Both the position numbers and the translations under genes were made by a program. The notes beneath the pieces were generated by a model. That model was not told the DNA's origin. It ran no database searches and worked only from the letters and a program-made list of their open reading frames with translations. Below are positions 14,731 through 23,495 of a stretch of DNA of 36,283 nt, piece after piece. Within the stretch, counting starts at the first letter, position 1. Each line of letters begins with the position of its first letter. This DNA is from Flavicella sp049625305 (GTDB lineage: Bacteria > Bacteroidota > Bacteroidia > Flavobacteriales > Flavobacteriaceae). The stretch is from contig JBMZVD010000013.1 in the NCBI GenBank assembly GCA_049625305.1, positions 1 to 36,283 on the forward strand. The letters run 5' to 3'.

Positions 14731-15735
14731 ATGGAAGAACAAAAAACAAGCGTGGACATAAGAGCGATTAATGAAAAAATAGAAAAAGAAAGTGCTTTTA
14801 TTGATTTGTTAAAATCTGAAATGAAAAAGGTAATTGTCGGTCAAAAAAACATGGTCGATAGATTGTTGATAGGTCTTCTAGGAAACGGACACATACTTTT
14901 GGAAGGGGTTCCAGGTTTAGCAAAAACACTTGCCATCAATACACTTTCGAAAGCAGTAGACGGTGCATTTAGCAGGGTACAATTTACACCAGATTTATTA
15001 CCAGCGGATGTTGTAGGTACGATGATTTACAACATGAAAGAGAATAAATTTGAAATCAAAAAAGGTCCTGTATTTGCAAATTTTGTTTTAGCAGACGAAA
15101 TCAACAGAGCTCCCGCTAAAGTCCAATCAGCATTGTTAGAAGCTATGCAAGAAAAGCAAGTAACTATCGGTGAAGAAACGTTTGCATTGCCAGCACCATT
15201 CTTGGTTATGGCAACCCAAAACCCGGTCGAACAAGAGGGTACTTATACTTTACCTGAAGCACAGGTGGATCGTTTCATGTTGAAAGTGGTAATTGATTAC
15301 CCAAAACTTGAGGAAGAACAAATGATTATGCGTGCTAATTTAAATGGAGGTTTTGCCTCTATAAACCCAGTTGTTTCCTTGGATCAGATTATCAAGGCGC
15401 GAGAGGCTGTTAAAGAAGTGTACATGGATGAAAAGATTGAAAAATACATCTTGGATATCATTTTTGCAACGCGTTATCCTGAAAAATACAATTTGAAAGA
15501 CCTCAAACCATTGATAAGTTTTGGAGCATCCCCTCGTGGAAGCATCAGTTTGGCACAGGCAGCAAAATGCTATGCGTTTATTCAGAGAAGAGGTTATGTG
15601 ATTCCAGAAGATGTGAGAGCGGTTGTATACGATATATTGCGCCATAGAATAGGTGTTACCTATGAGGCAGAAGCAGAAAATATATCCTCAATGGATATCA
15701 TCAGCAAAATAGTGAATGAAGTCGAAGTGCCATAG
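14731..15735 (+). CDS. moxR: MoxR-family AAA+ ATPase
   Basis: A 334-residue cytoplasmic ATPase. Walker A is EGVPGLAKT (residues 58-66), Walker B FVLADEINRAPAKVQSALLEAMQE (about 115-138), and the sensor-1 segment is MATQNPVEQEGTYTLPEAQVDRFML. The C-terminal helical part ends RGSISLAQAAKCYAFIQRRGYVIPEDVRAVVYDILRHR, diagnostic of MoxR/RavA-type ATPases. These work with VWA-domain proteins as chaperones or metal-insertion machinery. Here it is the first gene of an operon with one DUF58 protein and two VWA membrane proteins, so it very likely acts on the Bat proteins. The ATG is preceded by an A-rich leader without a Shine-Dalgarno, normal for this group. A 79-base gap precedes the next gene. Confidence 0.93.
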   Translation: MEEQKTSVDIRAINEKIEKESAFIDLLKSEMKKVIVGQKNMVDRLLIGLLGNGHILLEGVPGLAKTLAINTLSKAVDGAFSRVQFTPDLLPADVVGTMIYNMKENKFEIKKGPVFANFVLADEINRAPAKVQSALLEAMQEKQVTIGEETFALPAPFLVMATQNPVEQEGTYTLPEAQVDRFMLKVVIDYPKLEEEQMIMRANLNGGFASINPVVSLDQIIKAREAVKEVYMDEKIEKYILDIIFATRYPEKYNLKDLKPLISFGASPRGSISLAQAAKCYAFIQRRGYVIPEDVRAVVYDILRHRIGVTYEAEAENISSMDIISKIVNEVEVP

Positions 15736-15814
15736 ACACTCGTCTAACTATATTGCAGTTAAGCTTTGACGAAACAACAACAAATTCACTAAACAATCAC
15801 TTTTACAAAGTACT

Positions 15815-16684
15815 TTGGAAACAAAAGAAATATTAAAAAAGGTGCGTAAAATAGAAATAAAGACGCGCCGCCTTTCTGATCATATCTTTTCTGGAGAATA
15901 TCACAGTTCTTTTAAAGGAAGAGGTATGACCTTTAGCGAGGTAAGGGAATATCAGTTTGGTGACGACATACGAAATATTGATTGGAATGTAACAGCACGC
16001 TACAATCAACCTTTTGTCAAGGTTTTTGAAGAAGAACGTGAATTGACAATGATGCTTGTGGTTGATATTAGTGGGTCAGAATTTTTCGGGACACAGTCAC
16101 AGTTCAAAAAAGATACGCTTACAGAAATTGCTGCGACACTTGCTTTTTCTGCCATTCAGAACAATGACAAAGTCGGATTGATTTTATTTACCGATACTGT
16201 TGAATTGTTTATACCTCCTAAAAAAGGAAAAAGCCATGTATTGCGAATTATTCGAGAACTGATTGAGTTTCAACCGAAAAGCAAACAAACCAACATAGAT
16301 GAGGCGTTGCGTTATCTATCCAATGTGTTGAAAAAGAAAGCGATTGTATTTGTACTATCTGATTTTATGGACATGTCCTACGAACAAACCCTTAAAATTG
16401 CAGGTAAAAAGCACGACGTTACGGGAATTCGAATCTATGACAAACACGATGAATCACTTCCTAATTTGGGGTTGGTTCCCATGTTGGATGCTGAGTCTGG
16501 AAAGACCACATTAATCAATACCAAATCACAAAAGGTAAGAACGGCTTATCAGTCCCATTACAATGAAAACAAGTCCTTTTTTGAAGATACTTTTTCAAAG
16601 AGTGGCGCAGGAGTTATCCACACACGTGTCGATGAAAGTTATGTAAAAAAGTTACTTGGTTACTTTAAGCAAAAAGGAAATTAA
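15815..16684 (+). CDS. DUF58-domain protein (MoxR partner, VWA-like)
   Basis: A 289-residue soluble protein of the DUF58 family, always found with MoxR ATPases. The characteristic block FSEVREYQFGDDIRNIDWNVTARYNQPFVKVFEEERELTMMLVVDISGSE spans about residues 41-88 and leads into a VWA-like fold with an intact metal site, DISGS. A second signature is FVLSDFMD. The protein starts at TTG (15815): the conserved first helix ETKEILKKVRKIEIKTRRL begins directly after it, and no ATG or GTG lies in a suitable place. It is likely the cytosolic adaptor between MoxR and the membrane VWA proteins encoded downstream; that role is inferred from family context. Confidence 0.9.
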   Translation: METKEILKKVRKIEIKTRRLSDHIFSGEYHSSFKGRGMTFSEVREYQFGDDIRNIDWNVTARYNQPFVKVFEEERELTMMLVVDISGSEFFGTQSQFKKDTLTEIAATLAFSAIQNNDKVGLILFTDTVELFIPPKKGKSHVLRIIRELIEFQPKSKQTNIDEALRYLSNVLKKKAIVFVLSDFMDMSYEQTLKIAGKKHDVTGIRIYDKHDESLPNLGLVPMLDAESGKTTLINTKSQKVRTAYQSHYNENKSFFEDTFSKSGAGVIHTRVDESYVKKLLGYFKQKGN

Positions 16685-16721
16685 TACCATGGCGTTTGAA
16701 GCGTCTTGCAATAGAAAACAC

Positions 16722-18329
16722 ATGAAAAAACACTTCGTATATATTTTATTTTTGTCTTTTTTCTACGGAATTTCCCAAGAAGACGTTAGACTTCAGGTAA
16801 AAACAGATACTTTACAAATACGAATAGGGGAGCAGTTTAAATTTACTATTGAAGTAAACCAAAAAGATGCTGTGATTTTTCCTGAATTGGAAAATTTAGG
16901 AAGCTTGGAGTTGATTACTTCTGAAAAGGTCGATACTTTGGAGCAATCCCTTAGTAAAAAATACATTCTAACAGGTTTTGATAGCGGAAGTTTTTATATC
17001 CCTAAACAAGAGTTGTTTGTCAATCAAAAAGCTTATTTTACGGATTCTATTCTTATGGCAGTAGCTACTGTTGCTGTCGATACGTTACAACAAAAACCAT
17101 TTCCAAACAAGGCTATTGCAGAGGAACCTTTTGTATTTGATGATATCAAACCCTATTTACTTTGGGTTTATTTGTTTGTTGGAATTTTATTATTGGTTTT
17201 AACGGTATATCTTTTTGTGAAAAAGAAAGAAATTACTGCAACTAAAAAGCGTGTCAAATTGATTCCTGCTTTTCAAGAAGCCTTTGAAAAATTTGAGCTT
17301 TTAGATAGTAAATCTTTATTGGAAGAAAATCAGATCAAGGAATATTATATCGAATTGACAGAAATTCTAAGGGTTTACCTAGGGCGTGAAGTGAATGTAT
17401 CAACACTTGAGGCAACTACTGCGGAGTTATTGGAACTTATCAATGCAGAGAATGAGAAAGCAAAAATCGGTATTTCAAAAGAAACAATTCGCTCCATTGA
17501 ACAGTTTTTCAAACATGCAGATTTTGTGAAATTTGCAAAATTACGTCCGGCTCTTCACGACATCAATCAAGATCGTTCTTTGGCAGCTTACTTAGTAAAA
17601 GATTTAGAGAAGGTGTTAACTCCTCACAATCAAAGATTACAAGCAGTTGCCTTAGAAAGAGAAAAATTAGAAAAAGAAAATCAACCAGTAGTGTCTAAAA
17701 AAATAAGTAAAAGAACTTATTATTTTGCGGGAATTATTGCCATATTATTGATAGCTATTGGAATGTTTTCATATACTATTTTTAAAAATAATAAGGTGGT
17801 CAAAGCAATGATTACTCCAAAGATGCCTCAGCAAGAAACAACAACAAATTTGTGGCAGGTTCAAACCTTCGGGGTACCTGCTTTGAGTTTACAAGCGCCT
17901 GTGTCGATTTCTTTGCAAAATGATAAAGTACCACAACAAGTTAAAAGTGTACTCGCGGATTTAAAAGAATATTCTTATGAAGATAGCTCTAAAAAAACAC
18001 AGATAGCGATTACAGCATTAAAATATACTGCTCAGGTTAGTCCCGATATAGAACAAGTATTGCAAACAACTGTAGAAGCAATGCAAGACAATTCAGGTAT
18101 TGAAGATTTTGAATATGAAAGAAGTCCAGTGAATTTGGCAAATGGTTTACAAGGGGTTTCTTTATCAGGAAGTTACAAATACTCCGGAGAATTCATTCGT
18201 TTTCAATTGTTAGGTTTTTCTTCAGACAGGAATGTTTGGCAAGTATTTACCAAGCATTTGGATAGTGATTCTGAAACAGCTGCTTTACTAGAAACCATAA
18301 AACAATCCATAACTATAGAATTAGAATAA
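16722..18329 (+). CDS. Bat-operon membrane protein: DUF4381-like region plus a second membrane helix and C-terminal domain
   Basis: A 535-residue protein. A signal peptide (MKKHFVYILFLSFFYGISQ) leads to a periplasmic beta-rich domain (about 20-135) like the N-terminal part of BatD (VKTDTLQIRIGEQFKFTIEV). A membrane helix spans about 146-168. A cytosolic helical region (LTEILRVYLGREVNVSTLEATTAELLELI... FVKFAKLRPA) resembles the DUF4381-type segment found in MoxR operons. A second helix (YYFAGIIAILLIAIGMFSY, about 332-352) returns the chain to the periplasm for 162 more residues beginning LWQVQTFGVPALSL. Its end is an unassigned alpha/beta domain. ATG at 16722 is chosen over upstream starts overlapping DUF58, because it directly precedes the signal peptide. 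It lies 1 base before batA. Confidence 0.8.
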   Translation: MKKHFVYILFLSFFYGISQEDVRLQVKTDTLQIRIGEQFKFTIEVNQKDAVIFPELENLGSLELITSEKVDTLEQSLSKKYILTGFDSGSFYIPKQELFVNQKAYFTDSILMAVATVAVDTLQQKPFPNKAIAEEPFVFDDIKPYLLWVYLFVGILLLVLTVYLFVKKKEITATKKRVKLIPAFQEAFEKFELLDSKSLLEENQIKEYYIELTEILRVYLGREVNVSTLEATTAELLELINAENEKAKIGISKETIRSIEQFFKHADFVKFAKLRPALHDINQDRSLAAYLVKDLEKVLTPHNQRLQAVALEREKLEKENQPVVSKKISKRTYYFAGIIAILLIAIGMFSYTIFKNNKVVKAMITPKMPQQETTTNLWQVQTFGVPALSLQAPVSISLQNDKVPQQVKSVLADLKEYSYEDSSKKTQIAITALKYTAQVSPDIEQVLQTTVEAMQDNSGIEDFEYERSPVNLANGLQGVSLSGSYKYSGEFIRFQLLGFSSDRNVWQVFTKHLDSDSETAALLETIKQSITIELE

Positions 18330-18330
18330 C

Positions 18331-19338
18331 ATGTTGAACTGGTCCAATTTTGAATTCGTTTCACCCCACTTTTTATGGGGGCTACTCGTGCTTCCATTGT
18401 TGATAGTGTGGTTTGTGTATAGTCATAAAAAACAAGCAGCAACTTTGAAAGTAACTACCACAAAAGGTTTTGAAAAAGAAACTTCGGTATTGCCCATCCT
18501 AAAGAACAGTTTATATGTTTTACGTCTTTTAGGAATTGCTTTATTGATTATCGCATTGGCAAGACCTAGAAATGTAGAGATCAGCAAACGAACAAAATCT
18601 AACAAAGGAATTGATATCGTCATGGCAATTGATGTCTCTGGGAGTATGTTGGCGAAAGATTTAAAACCCAACCGTTTAGAAGCACTAAAAAAAGTGGCTT
18701 CAAATTTTGTCTCACAAAGACCAAATGACCGTATAGGAATCGTTGTTTATGCAGGAGAGAGTTACACACAAACACCCATTACGAGTGATAAGAGAATTGT
18801 TAAAAATACGATACGTTCTATAGAATATGGTCAAGTTGAAGACGGTACCGCAATAGGAATGGGATTGGGTTCTTCCATCAATCGATTGAAAGATAGTAAA
18901 GCCAAAAGTAAAGTAATTATCCTCCTAACGGATGGGGTAAATACTGCAGGTTTTATAGATCCAAGAACCGCAGCCGAATTGGCAAAAGAATTGAATATAA
19001 AAGTATATACGATTGCAATTGGTACCAACGGAATGGCTTTATTTCCCTATGCAAAAGATTTTAGAGGAAACTTGAAATACAGAAAACAAAAAGTAGAGAT
19101 TGACGAAGCCTTGCTCAAACATATCGCTTCGGAAACAAATGGAAAGTATTTTAGAGCGACTGACAACCTTAAATTACAATCGATATACCAAGAGATAAAC
19201 AAACTTGAAAAGACAAAAATAGAAGAGTTTAAGTATTATAATTACCAAGAACAATTCCGATTTTTTGTGTTGGCATCAATGGTTTTGTTTTTATTGGAGT
19301 ATGTGTTGCGAAATACAGTTTTTAGAAGTTTTATTTAA
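18331..19338 (+). CDS. batA: BatA: VWA membrane protein
   Basis: A 335-residue inner-membrane protein. Two N-terminal helices (about 10-28 and 56-77) flank a short loop, then a VWA domain (about 88-290) faces the periplasm or cytoplasm depending on topology. Its metal site DVSGSM is intact, and ILLTDGVNTAGF contains the later metal ligand. A C-terminal helix near 304-322 anchors the end. The order 'helices, VWA, helix' is the BatA/BatB pattern of the Bacteroides aerotolerance operon, first described as needed for oxygen tolerance. It starts 1 base after the previous stop and is followed by batB after 14 bases, so the genes are co-transcribed. Likely substrate of MoxR action, inferred. Confidence 0.92.
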   Translation: MLNWSNFEFVSPHFLWGLLVLPLLIVWFVYSHKKQAATLKVTTTKGFEKETSVLPILKNSLYVLRLLGIALLIIALARPRNVEISKRTKSNKGIDIVMAIDVSGSMLAKDLKPNRLEALKKVASNFVSQRPNDRIGIVVYAGESYTQTPITSDKRIVKNTIRSIEYGQVEDGTAIGMGLGSSINRLKDSKAKSKVIILLTDGVNTAGFIDPRTAAELAKELNIKVYTIAIGTNGMALFPYAKDFRGNLKYRKQKVEIDEALLKHIASETNGKYFRATDNLKLQSIYQEINKLEKTKIEEFKYYNYQEQFRFFVLASMVLFLLEYVLRNTVFRSFI

Positions 19339-19352
19339 GTGTAAAAGAGATT

Positions 19353-20393
19353 ATGTATAGACTAGAGACACCGAGCTATTTTTATTTATTTGTACTATTA
19401 CCTTTGTTGGTAGTGCTCTTTTTTACTGTTTATTGGTGGAGAAAAAAAACACAAAGAACCTTTTCTAAGTTGGGATTGTTGGAGCAATTGGCTCCCAACC
19501 ATTCTTTTTTTAAAGCAGGATTGAAATTATTAGTTTTATTGTTAAGTTTTTCATTTTTGATACTCTCTTTGGTGAATCCTAAGATGGGAACTCAGTTGAA
19601 AACAATCAAAAGAGAAGGAGTCGATTTGGTGTTTGCTTTGGATGTTTCAAAGAGTATGCTTGCTGAAGATATTGCACCAAATAGACTTGAAAAATCCAAA
19701 CAATTGATAGCTAAGACAATTGAAAGATTAGGAAGTGATCGTATTGGAGTGATCGTATACGCAGGAAATGCATACCCATTGTTACCTATAACAACAGATC
19801 ATGCCTCTGCCAATATGTTTTTGCAAAATGCGAATCCTGATATGGTTTCTAGTCAAGGAACTGCTATCAATGAGGCATTGAATTTAGCCAAGACTTATTA
19901 TAACAACGAAGAACAAACCAATAAATTTTTGGTAATCCTCTCAGACGGAGAAGACCACGAGTCGAATACCATTGAATTGGCTGAATCTCTTTCAGAGGAA
20001 GGAATCAAAGTTTTTACCATTGGTGTTGGTACAGAAAAAGGGGGACCTATACCTGTAAAAGCAAACGGTAGAAGTTTTTACAAAAAAGACAGGGATGGAG
20101 AGGTAGTAATCACTCATAGAAATCCAGAAGTATTGAGAGGTATTGCAGAAAAGGCTTCCGGTTTTTATATCGATGGCAATACGACGAATACGACGGTAGA
20201 TAAGTTGATAGAAGTAGTTTCTAACGCACAAAAACACGAGTTTGAAACCAAGCAATTCTCAGATTACAAAGATCAATTTCAATGGTTTGTAGCCATTGGA
20301 TTGTTTTTTATTTTATTGGATACATTCTTGTATGAGAAAAAGACCAAGTGGTTGCAAAAAGTAGATTTATTCAACGAAAAAAAGCAATCATAA
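19353..20393 (+). CDS. batB: BatB: second VWA membrane protein
   Basis: A 346-residue paralogue of BatA with the same layout: two N-terminal helices (about 9-27 and 54-72), a VWA domain with metal site DVSKSM (Lys replaces the Gly of BatA, which is tolerated), the segment VILSDGEDHESN, and a C-terminal helix (FQWFVAIGLFFILLDTFLY). In Bat operons BatA and BatB are expected to form a pair or heteromer. Gene spacing to batA is 14 bases and to batC 48 bases. Confidence 0.92.
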   Translation: MYRLETPSYFYLFVLLPLLVVLFFTVYWWRKKTQRTFSKLGLLEQLAPNHSFFKAGLKLLVLLLSFSFLILSLVNPKMGTQLKTIKREGVDLVFALDVSKSMLAEDIAPNRLEKSKQLIAKTIERLGSDRIGVIVYAGNAYPLLPITTDHASANMFLQNANPDMVSSQGTAINEALNLAKTYYNNEEQTNKFLVILSDGEDHESNTIELAESLSEEGIKVFTIGVGTEKGGPIPVKANGRSFYKKDRDGEVVITHRNPEVLRGIAEKASGFYIDGNTTNTTVDKLIEVVSNAQKHEFETKQFSDYKDQFQWFVAIGLFFILLDTFLYEKKTKWLQKVDLFNEKKQS

Positions 20394-20441
20394 CAATTTT
20401 CTAATTAGGGAAAGAAATATTGTTTAAAACAAATACAAAAG

Positions 20442-21098
20442 ATGAAAACAGTACAATTGTTAATTTTTCTATGTTTTTTGTCTGCAAGTTATGGGCAGAC
20501 AGATACGATTGTTCAAAAAAGGGTTGCGCGTAGCTTTGTAAGAGAAGGAAATACTCTTTTTAAAGAAGATAAGAGTGCTGAGGCTGTTGTTTCTTACAAG
20601 AAAGCATTAGAGGCTTCAGGAACCTATTACAAAGGAGCTTACAACTTAGGAAATGCCCTTTTTGATCAAAAGAATTACAAAGAGGCTGTACCTCAGTTTG
20701 AGTTGGCAGCGCAAAGTACAGAGATAAAGAGTGAAAAAGCTGCTGCCTATCACAATTTAGGAAATGTTCATATGGCTGAAAAAGCGTATGATAAAGCTAT
20801 TGCTGCTTATAAAAATAGCTTGAGAAATAATCCTTCTGATGACGAATCGCGTTACAATTTAGCCTATGCAATTAAAGCATTAAAGAAACAACAAGACGAC
20901 AAAGAAAAAAACAAACCACCTCCACCCTCTGAATATGCAAAAAGAATGAAGAAAAAGGCCGATAAACTTGTAAATTCATATAGATTTGACGCAGCTTTAA
21001 AACTTTTAGATGAGGCGCTTGAAAAAGACGTTACAGTATCCAATTACAAAGAATATATGCAACATCTACAAGATGTTATCGAAATACAAAACAAATGA
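20442..21098 (+). CDS. batC: BatC-like TPR protein
   Basis: A 218-residue protein with a cleavable signal peptide (MKTVQLLIFLCFLSASYG). Three TPR-like units (about 35-140: YYKGAYNLGNALFDQKNYKEAV, AAAYHNLGNVHMAEKAYDKAI) are followed by a Lys-rich linker (KKQQDDKEKNKPPPPSEYAKRMKKKADKLV). It sits in the BatC position between BatB and BatD. The stop overlaps the next start by 4 bases (ATGA), so it is tightly coupled to the short repeat protein. It would be a periplasmic scaffold for other Bat proteins, inferred from TPR content and position. Confidence 0.85.
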   Translation: MKTVQLLIFLCFLSASYGQTDTIVQKRVARSFVREGNTLFKEDKSAEAVVSYKKALEASGTYYKGAYNLGNALFDQKNYKEAVPQFELAAQSTEIKSEKAAAYHNLGNVHMAEKAYDKAIAAYKNSLRNNPSDDESRYNLAYAIKALKKQQDDKEKNKPPPPSEYAKRMKKKADKLVNSYRFDAALKLLDEALEKDVTVSNYKEYMQHLQDVIEIQNK

Positions 21099-21652
21099 AA
21101 AAAGTAATCTATATTTATCTGTTATTATTTGGCTCAGCCTGCTTTGCACAACAATCTGCTAAAGGATTTTTTGACAATGGAGCTAAAGAGTTTGTATATA
21201 GTAAATTGGAAAAAGCCATTGCAACTGTTGATAAAGGTTTGCAACAATATCCAACAGATGCTCCTCTTTTGGAATTGAAAGAAAAATTAGAAGAAGCTAA
21301 AAAGAAAAAGGAGCAACAACAAAATTCTGAAAATAAAGATCAGAATAAAGATAAAGATCAGAACCAGGACAAAGACAAAAATAAAGACCAGAACCAGGAC
21401 AAAAACAAAGACCAGAACCAGGACAAAAACAAAGACCAAAACGAGGACAAAAACCAAAACCAGGATAAGGAAAAAGATAAAAAAGAAGGTAAAGACGAAA
21501 AGAAACCATCCAAACCTCAACTTGGAAAAATGTCTCCTGCTCAAATGCAACAGTTGTTAGAAACCATGCGCAACGAAGAACAAAAAACACAAAAGAAGGT
21601 CAATGCTCAAAAAGTGAAAGGCCCAAAAAGAACACAAGAAAAAGATTGGTAA
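21095..21652 (+). CDS. Short exported TPR-like protein with Lys/Asp/Gln/Asn repeat, second BatC-like gene
   Basis: A 185-residue protein: signal peptide (IYIYLLLFGSACFAQ), a single TPR-like helical hairpin (FFDNGAKEFVYSKLEKAIATVDKGLQQYPTD), then a low-complexity tract of Lys, Asp, Gln and Asn (about residues 75-140), and a short conserved end with LGKMSPAQMQQLLETMRNEEQKTQKKV. The N-terminal half and the end resemble the C-terminal region of some BatC proteins, where the linker is similarly Lys/Gln-rich. So this may be a part of BatC carried as a separate gene. The tract is encoded by a tandem repeat. Coupled to batC by a 4-base overlap and followed by batD after 39 bases. Confidence 0.75.
   Translation: MKKVIYIYLLLFGSACFAQQSAKGFFDNGAKEFVYSKLEKAIATVDKGLQQYPTDAPLLELKEKLEEAKKKKEQQQNSENKDQNKDKDQNQDKDKNKDQNQDKNKDQNQDKNKDQNEDKNQNQDKEKDKKEGKDEKKPSKPQLGKMSPAQMQQLLETMRNEEQKTQKKVNAQKVKGPKRTQEKDW
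21334..21485 (+). repeat. In-frame minisatellite, 24-bp unit coding for KDQNQDKN
   Basis: The unit AAAGACCAGAACCAGGACAA(AAAC) of 24 bp occurs almost identically in the stretch 21384-21445 and in degenerate form on both sides. It encodes repeats of Lys-Asp-Gln-Asn-Gln-Asp-Lys-Asn. Near-identical units are prone to slippage, and each gain or loss keeps the frame because the unit length is a multiple of three. Confidence 0.85.
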
Positions 21653-21691
21653 TACGTGTCTGACGTTGAAGAATCTTAAAATTGAATAGAG

Positions 21692-23461
21692 ATGAAATCA
21701 AATTTTTTAAACATATTGTGGCTTTTTTGCACAACAATTTCTTTAGCTCAGGTAAATTTTACCACAAAAGTTAGCAAGAAAAAATTAGGTGTGAACCAGC
21801 GGCTACGTGTTGAATTTACGATTGACAAACAAGGTGGTGATCATTTTGCTCCACCTAGTTTTAAAGATTTCGAAGTGTTGGGAGGCCCTAGTCAGTCTGT
21901 AAATCAGTCTTGGATCAACGGAAAGTCTTCCTATGCACAAACATATACCTACATTGTAACACCTTTAAAAAAAGGAGCGCTCAAAATTCAAGGAGCTACT
22001 ATAGAATACAAAGGAAAACGAATCCAATCAAACCCTATTGATATTGCAGTTGTTGCTGCAACTGAATTGCCAAAAGATCCCAACGACCCGGATTATATAG
22101 CGAATCAAAATGTACATTTAGAAGTATTAATTTCAAATAAAAAGCCTTATGTAGGTGAAGGTATTTATGTAGAATACCGCTTGTATTTTAGCAATAAAAT
22201 AGGAATCAATGACTTTGATTTTAAGGAACTTCCTGCGTATAAAGGATTTTGGAATCAAGAGATTAAAATAGATCAAATACAAGCCAAGAATGGCGAATAC
22301 GATGGTGAAGATTATCGTTATTTTACTCTTAAGAAAACTGTTTTGATTCCACAAAAATCAGGAAAATTGTACTTAGAGCCCATTCGAACAGATTTGATTT
22401 TAGCAGTTCCAACGGGGCGAGGTGATTTTTTTGGAAATCCAATCACAAGAAATATTAGAAAGTCTTTCAAAACCTTCAAACAAACTATACAAGTTAAGCC
22501 TCTTCCAGAACAGGGAAAACCAGCTGACTTCAATGGAGCTGTTGGAGACTTTTCTTTAGCAGTAACAACGAGTAAACCCTTTTTAAAAGCCAATGAATCT
22601 ACTCAATTAAAAGTAAAAATTAAAGGTAAAGGAAACCTCAAACTGTTTGAGATACCTAGTTTATCTACACCTAAAGAATTGGAAGTGTACGCTCCTGAAC
22701 ATCAAGAAAAGTTACGCACCGCTATTTCAGGAATTCGCGGTTTACAAGGGGAAGTTTTTGATCAGTATACTGTCGTTCCCGAGTTTAAGGGAAAGTATAA
22801 AATACCAAGAGTTAGTTTTTCTTATTTCAATCCTAAAGAAAAGAAATACCATACTTTGGTATCGGATCCGATTTATGTAAACGTTACAGAAGGAAAAGAA
22901 CTGCTCCGCAGTACAACAGGTTCAAATACATTGCCAACACAACAATTGGTCAAAGCTAATGAGTCTTTCCGATACATTTCAAACCATACAGTTTTTGAGT
23001 CCACCTCTAAAAAAGATTTTTTCAAATCACCTCTTTTTTATGGTTTGTTATTGCTACCACTTCTGAGTATTCCTCTGGGAGTGTTTGTAGGAAAAAAACA
23101 AAAACAACGCGCGAATGATTTGATAGGTTCGCGAACTAGAAAAGCGGATAAACTGGCTCGAAAATATTTATCCCAAGCCAAGAAACAACTCGGTAAAAAA
23201 GAAGCGTTCTACATCGCATTAGAAAAAGCCTTATACAATTACCTAAAAGCAAAATTACAAATTGAAACTTCAGAGATTTCAAAAGAATACATTAGAGAAC
23301 TATTAGAAGATAGGGCTGTTAGTATATCTTCAATAGATGACTTTATAGCAGTTCTCAATGACTGTGATTTTGCTCGTTATGCACCAGTTACAGATGTCAT
23401 GATGCATGAGGAGTTTTCGAAAGCCAAAGAGGTTATTGCGGCATTGGACAAACAACTTTAA
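21692..23461 (+). CDS. batD: BatD: oxygen-tolerance protein
   Basis: A 589-residue exported protein. A signal peptide (FLNILWLFCTTISLAQ) leads to a large beta-rich periplasmic part of the BatD family (about 20-435), with repeated strand patterns such as SKKKLGVNQRLRVEFTIDKQGGDHFAPPSFKDFEVLGGPSQS. A membrane helix at about 445-465 (LFYGLLLLPLLSIPLGVFVG) is followed by a cytosolic tail of about 120 residues that is helical and charged (KADKLARKYLSQAKKQL). The tail may contact the MoxR or DUF58 proteins; this is inference. Length and layout fit BatD. batE starts 34 bases after the stop. Confidence 0.9.
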   Translation: MKSNFLNILWLFCTTISLAQVNFTTKVSKKKLGVNQRLRVEFTIDKQGGDHFAPPSFKDFEVLGGPSQSVNQSWINGKSSYAQTYTYIVTPLKKGALKIQGATIEYKGKRIQSNPIDIAVVAATELPKDPNDPDYIANQNVHLEVLISNKKPYVGEGIYVEYRLYFSNKIGINDFDFKELPAYKGFWNQEIKIDQIQAKNGEYDGEDYRYFTLKKTVLIPQKSGKLYLEPIRTDLILAVPTGRGDFFGNPITRNIRKSFKTFKQTIQVKPLPEQGKPADFNGAVGDFSLAVTTSKPFLKANESTQLKVKIKGKGNLKLFEIPSLSTPKELEVYAPEHQEKLRTAISGIRGLQGEVFDQYTVVPEFKGKYKIPRVSFSYFNPKEKKYHTLVSDPIYVNVTEGKELLRSTTGSNTLPTQQLVKANESFRYISNHTVFESTSKKDFFKSPLFYGLLLLPLLSIPLGVFVGKKQKQRANDLIGSRTRKADKLARKYLSQAKKQLGKKEAFYIALEKALYNYLKAKLQIETSEISKEYIRELLEDRAVSISSIDDFIAVLNDCDFARYAPVTDVMMHEEFSKAKEVIAALDKQL

Positions 23462-23495
23462 AACATATAAACAGTACAAAAAAACGATAAATAGT

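Noticed and set aside
21287..21590. Two hydrophobic reading frames on the minus strand opposite the Lys/Asp/Gln repeat
   Set aside because: They are antisense products of the minisatellite (Phe/Val/Leu runs) without a start context or conservation; the plus-strand frame has a signal peptide and coupled start.
23406..23495. Longer BatE starting inside batD
   Set aside because: The extra residues are Arg/Lys-rich and block the signal peptide; ATG 23496 fits better.
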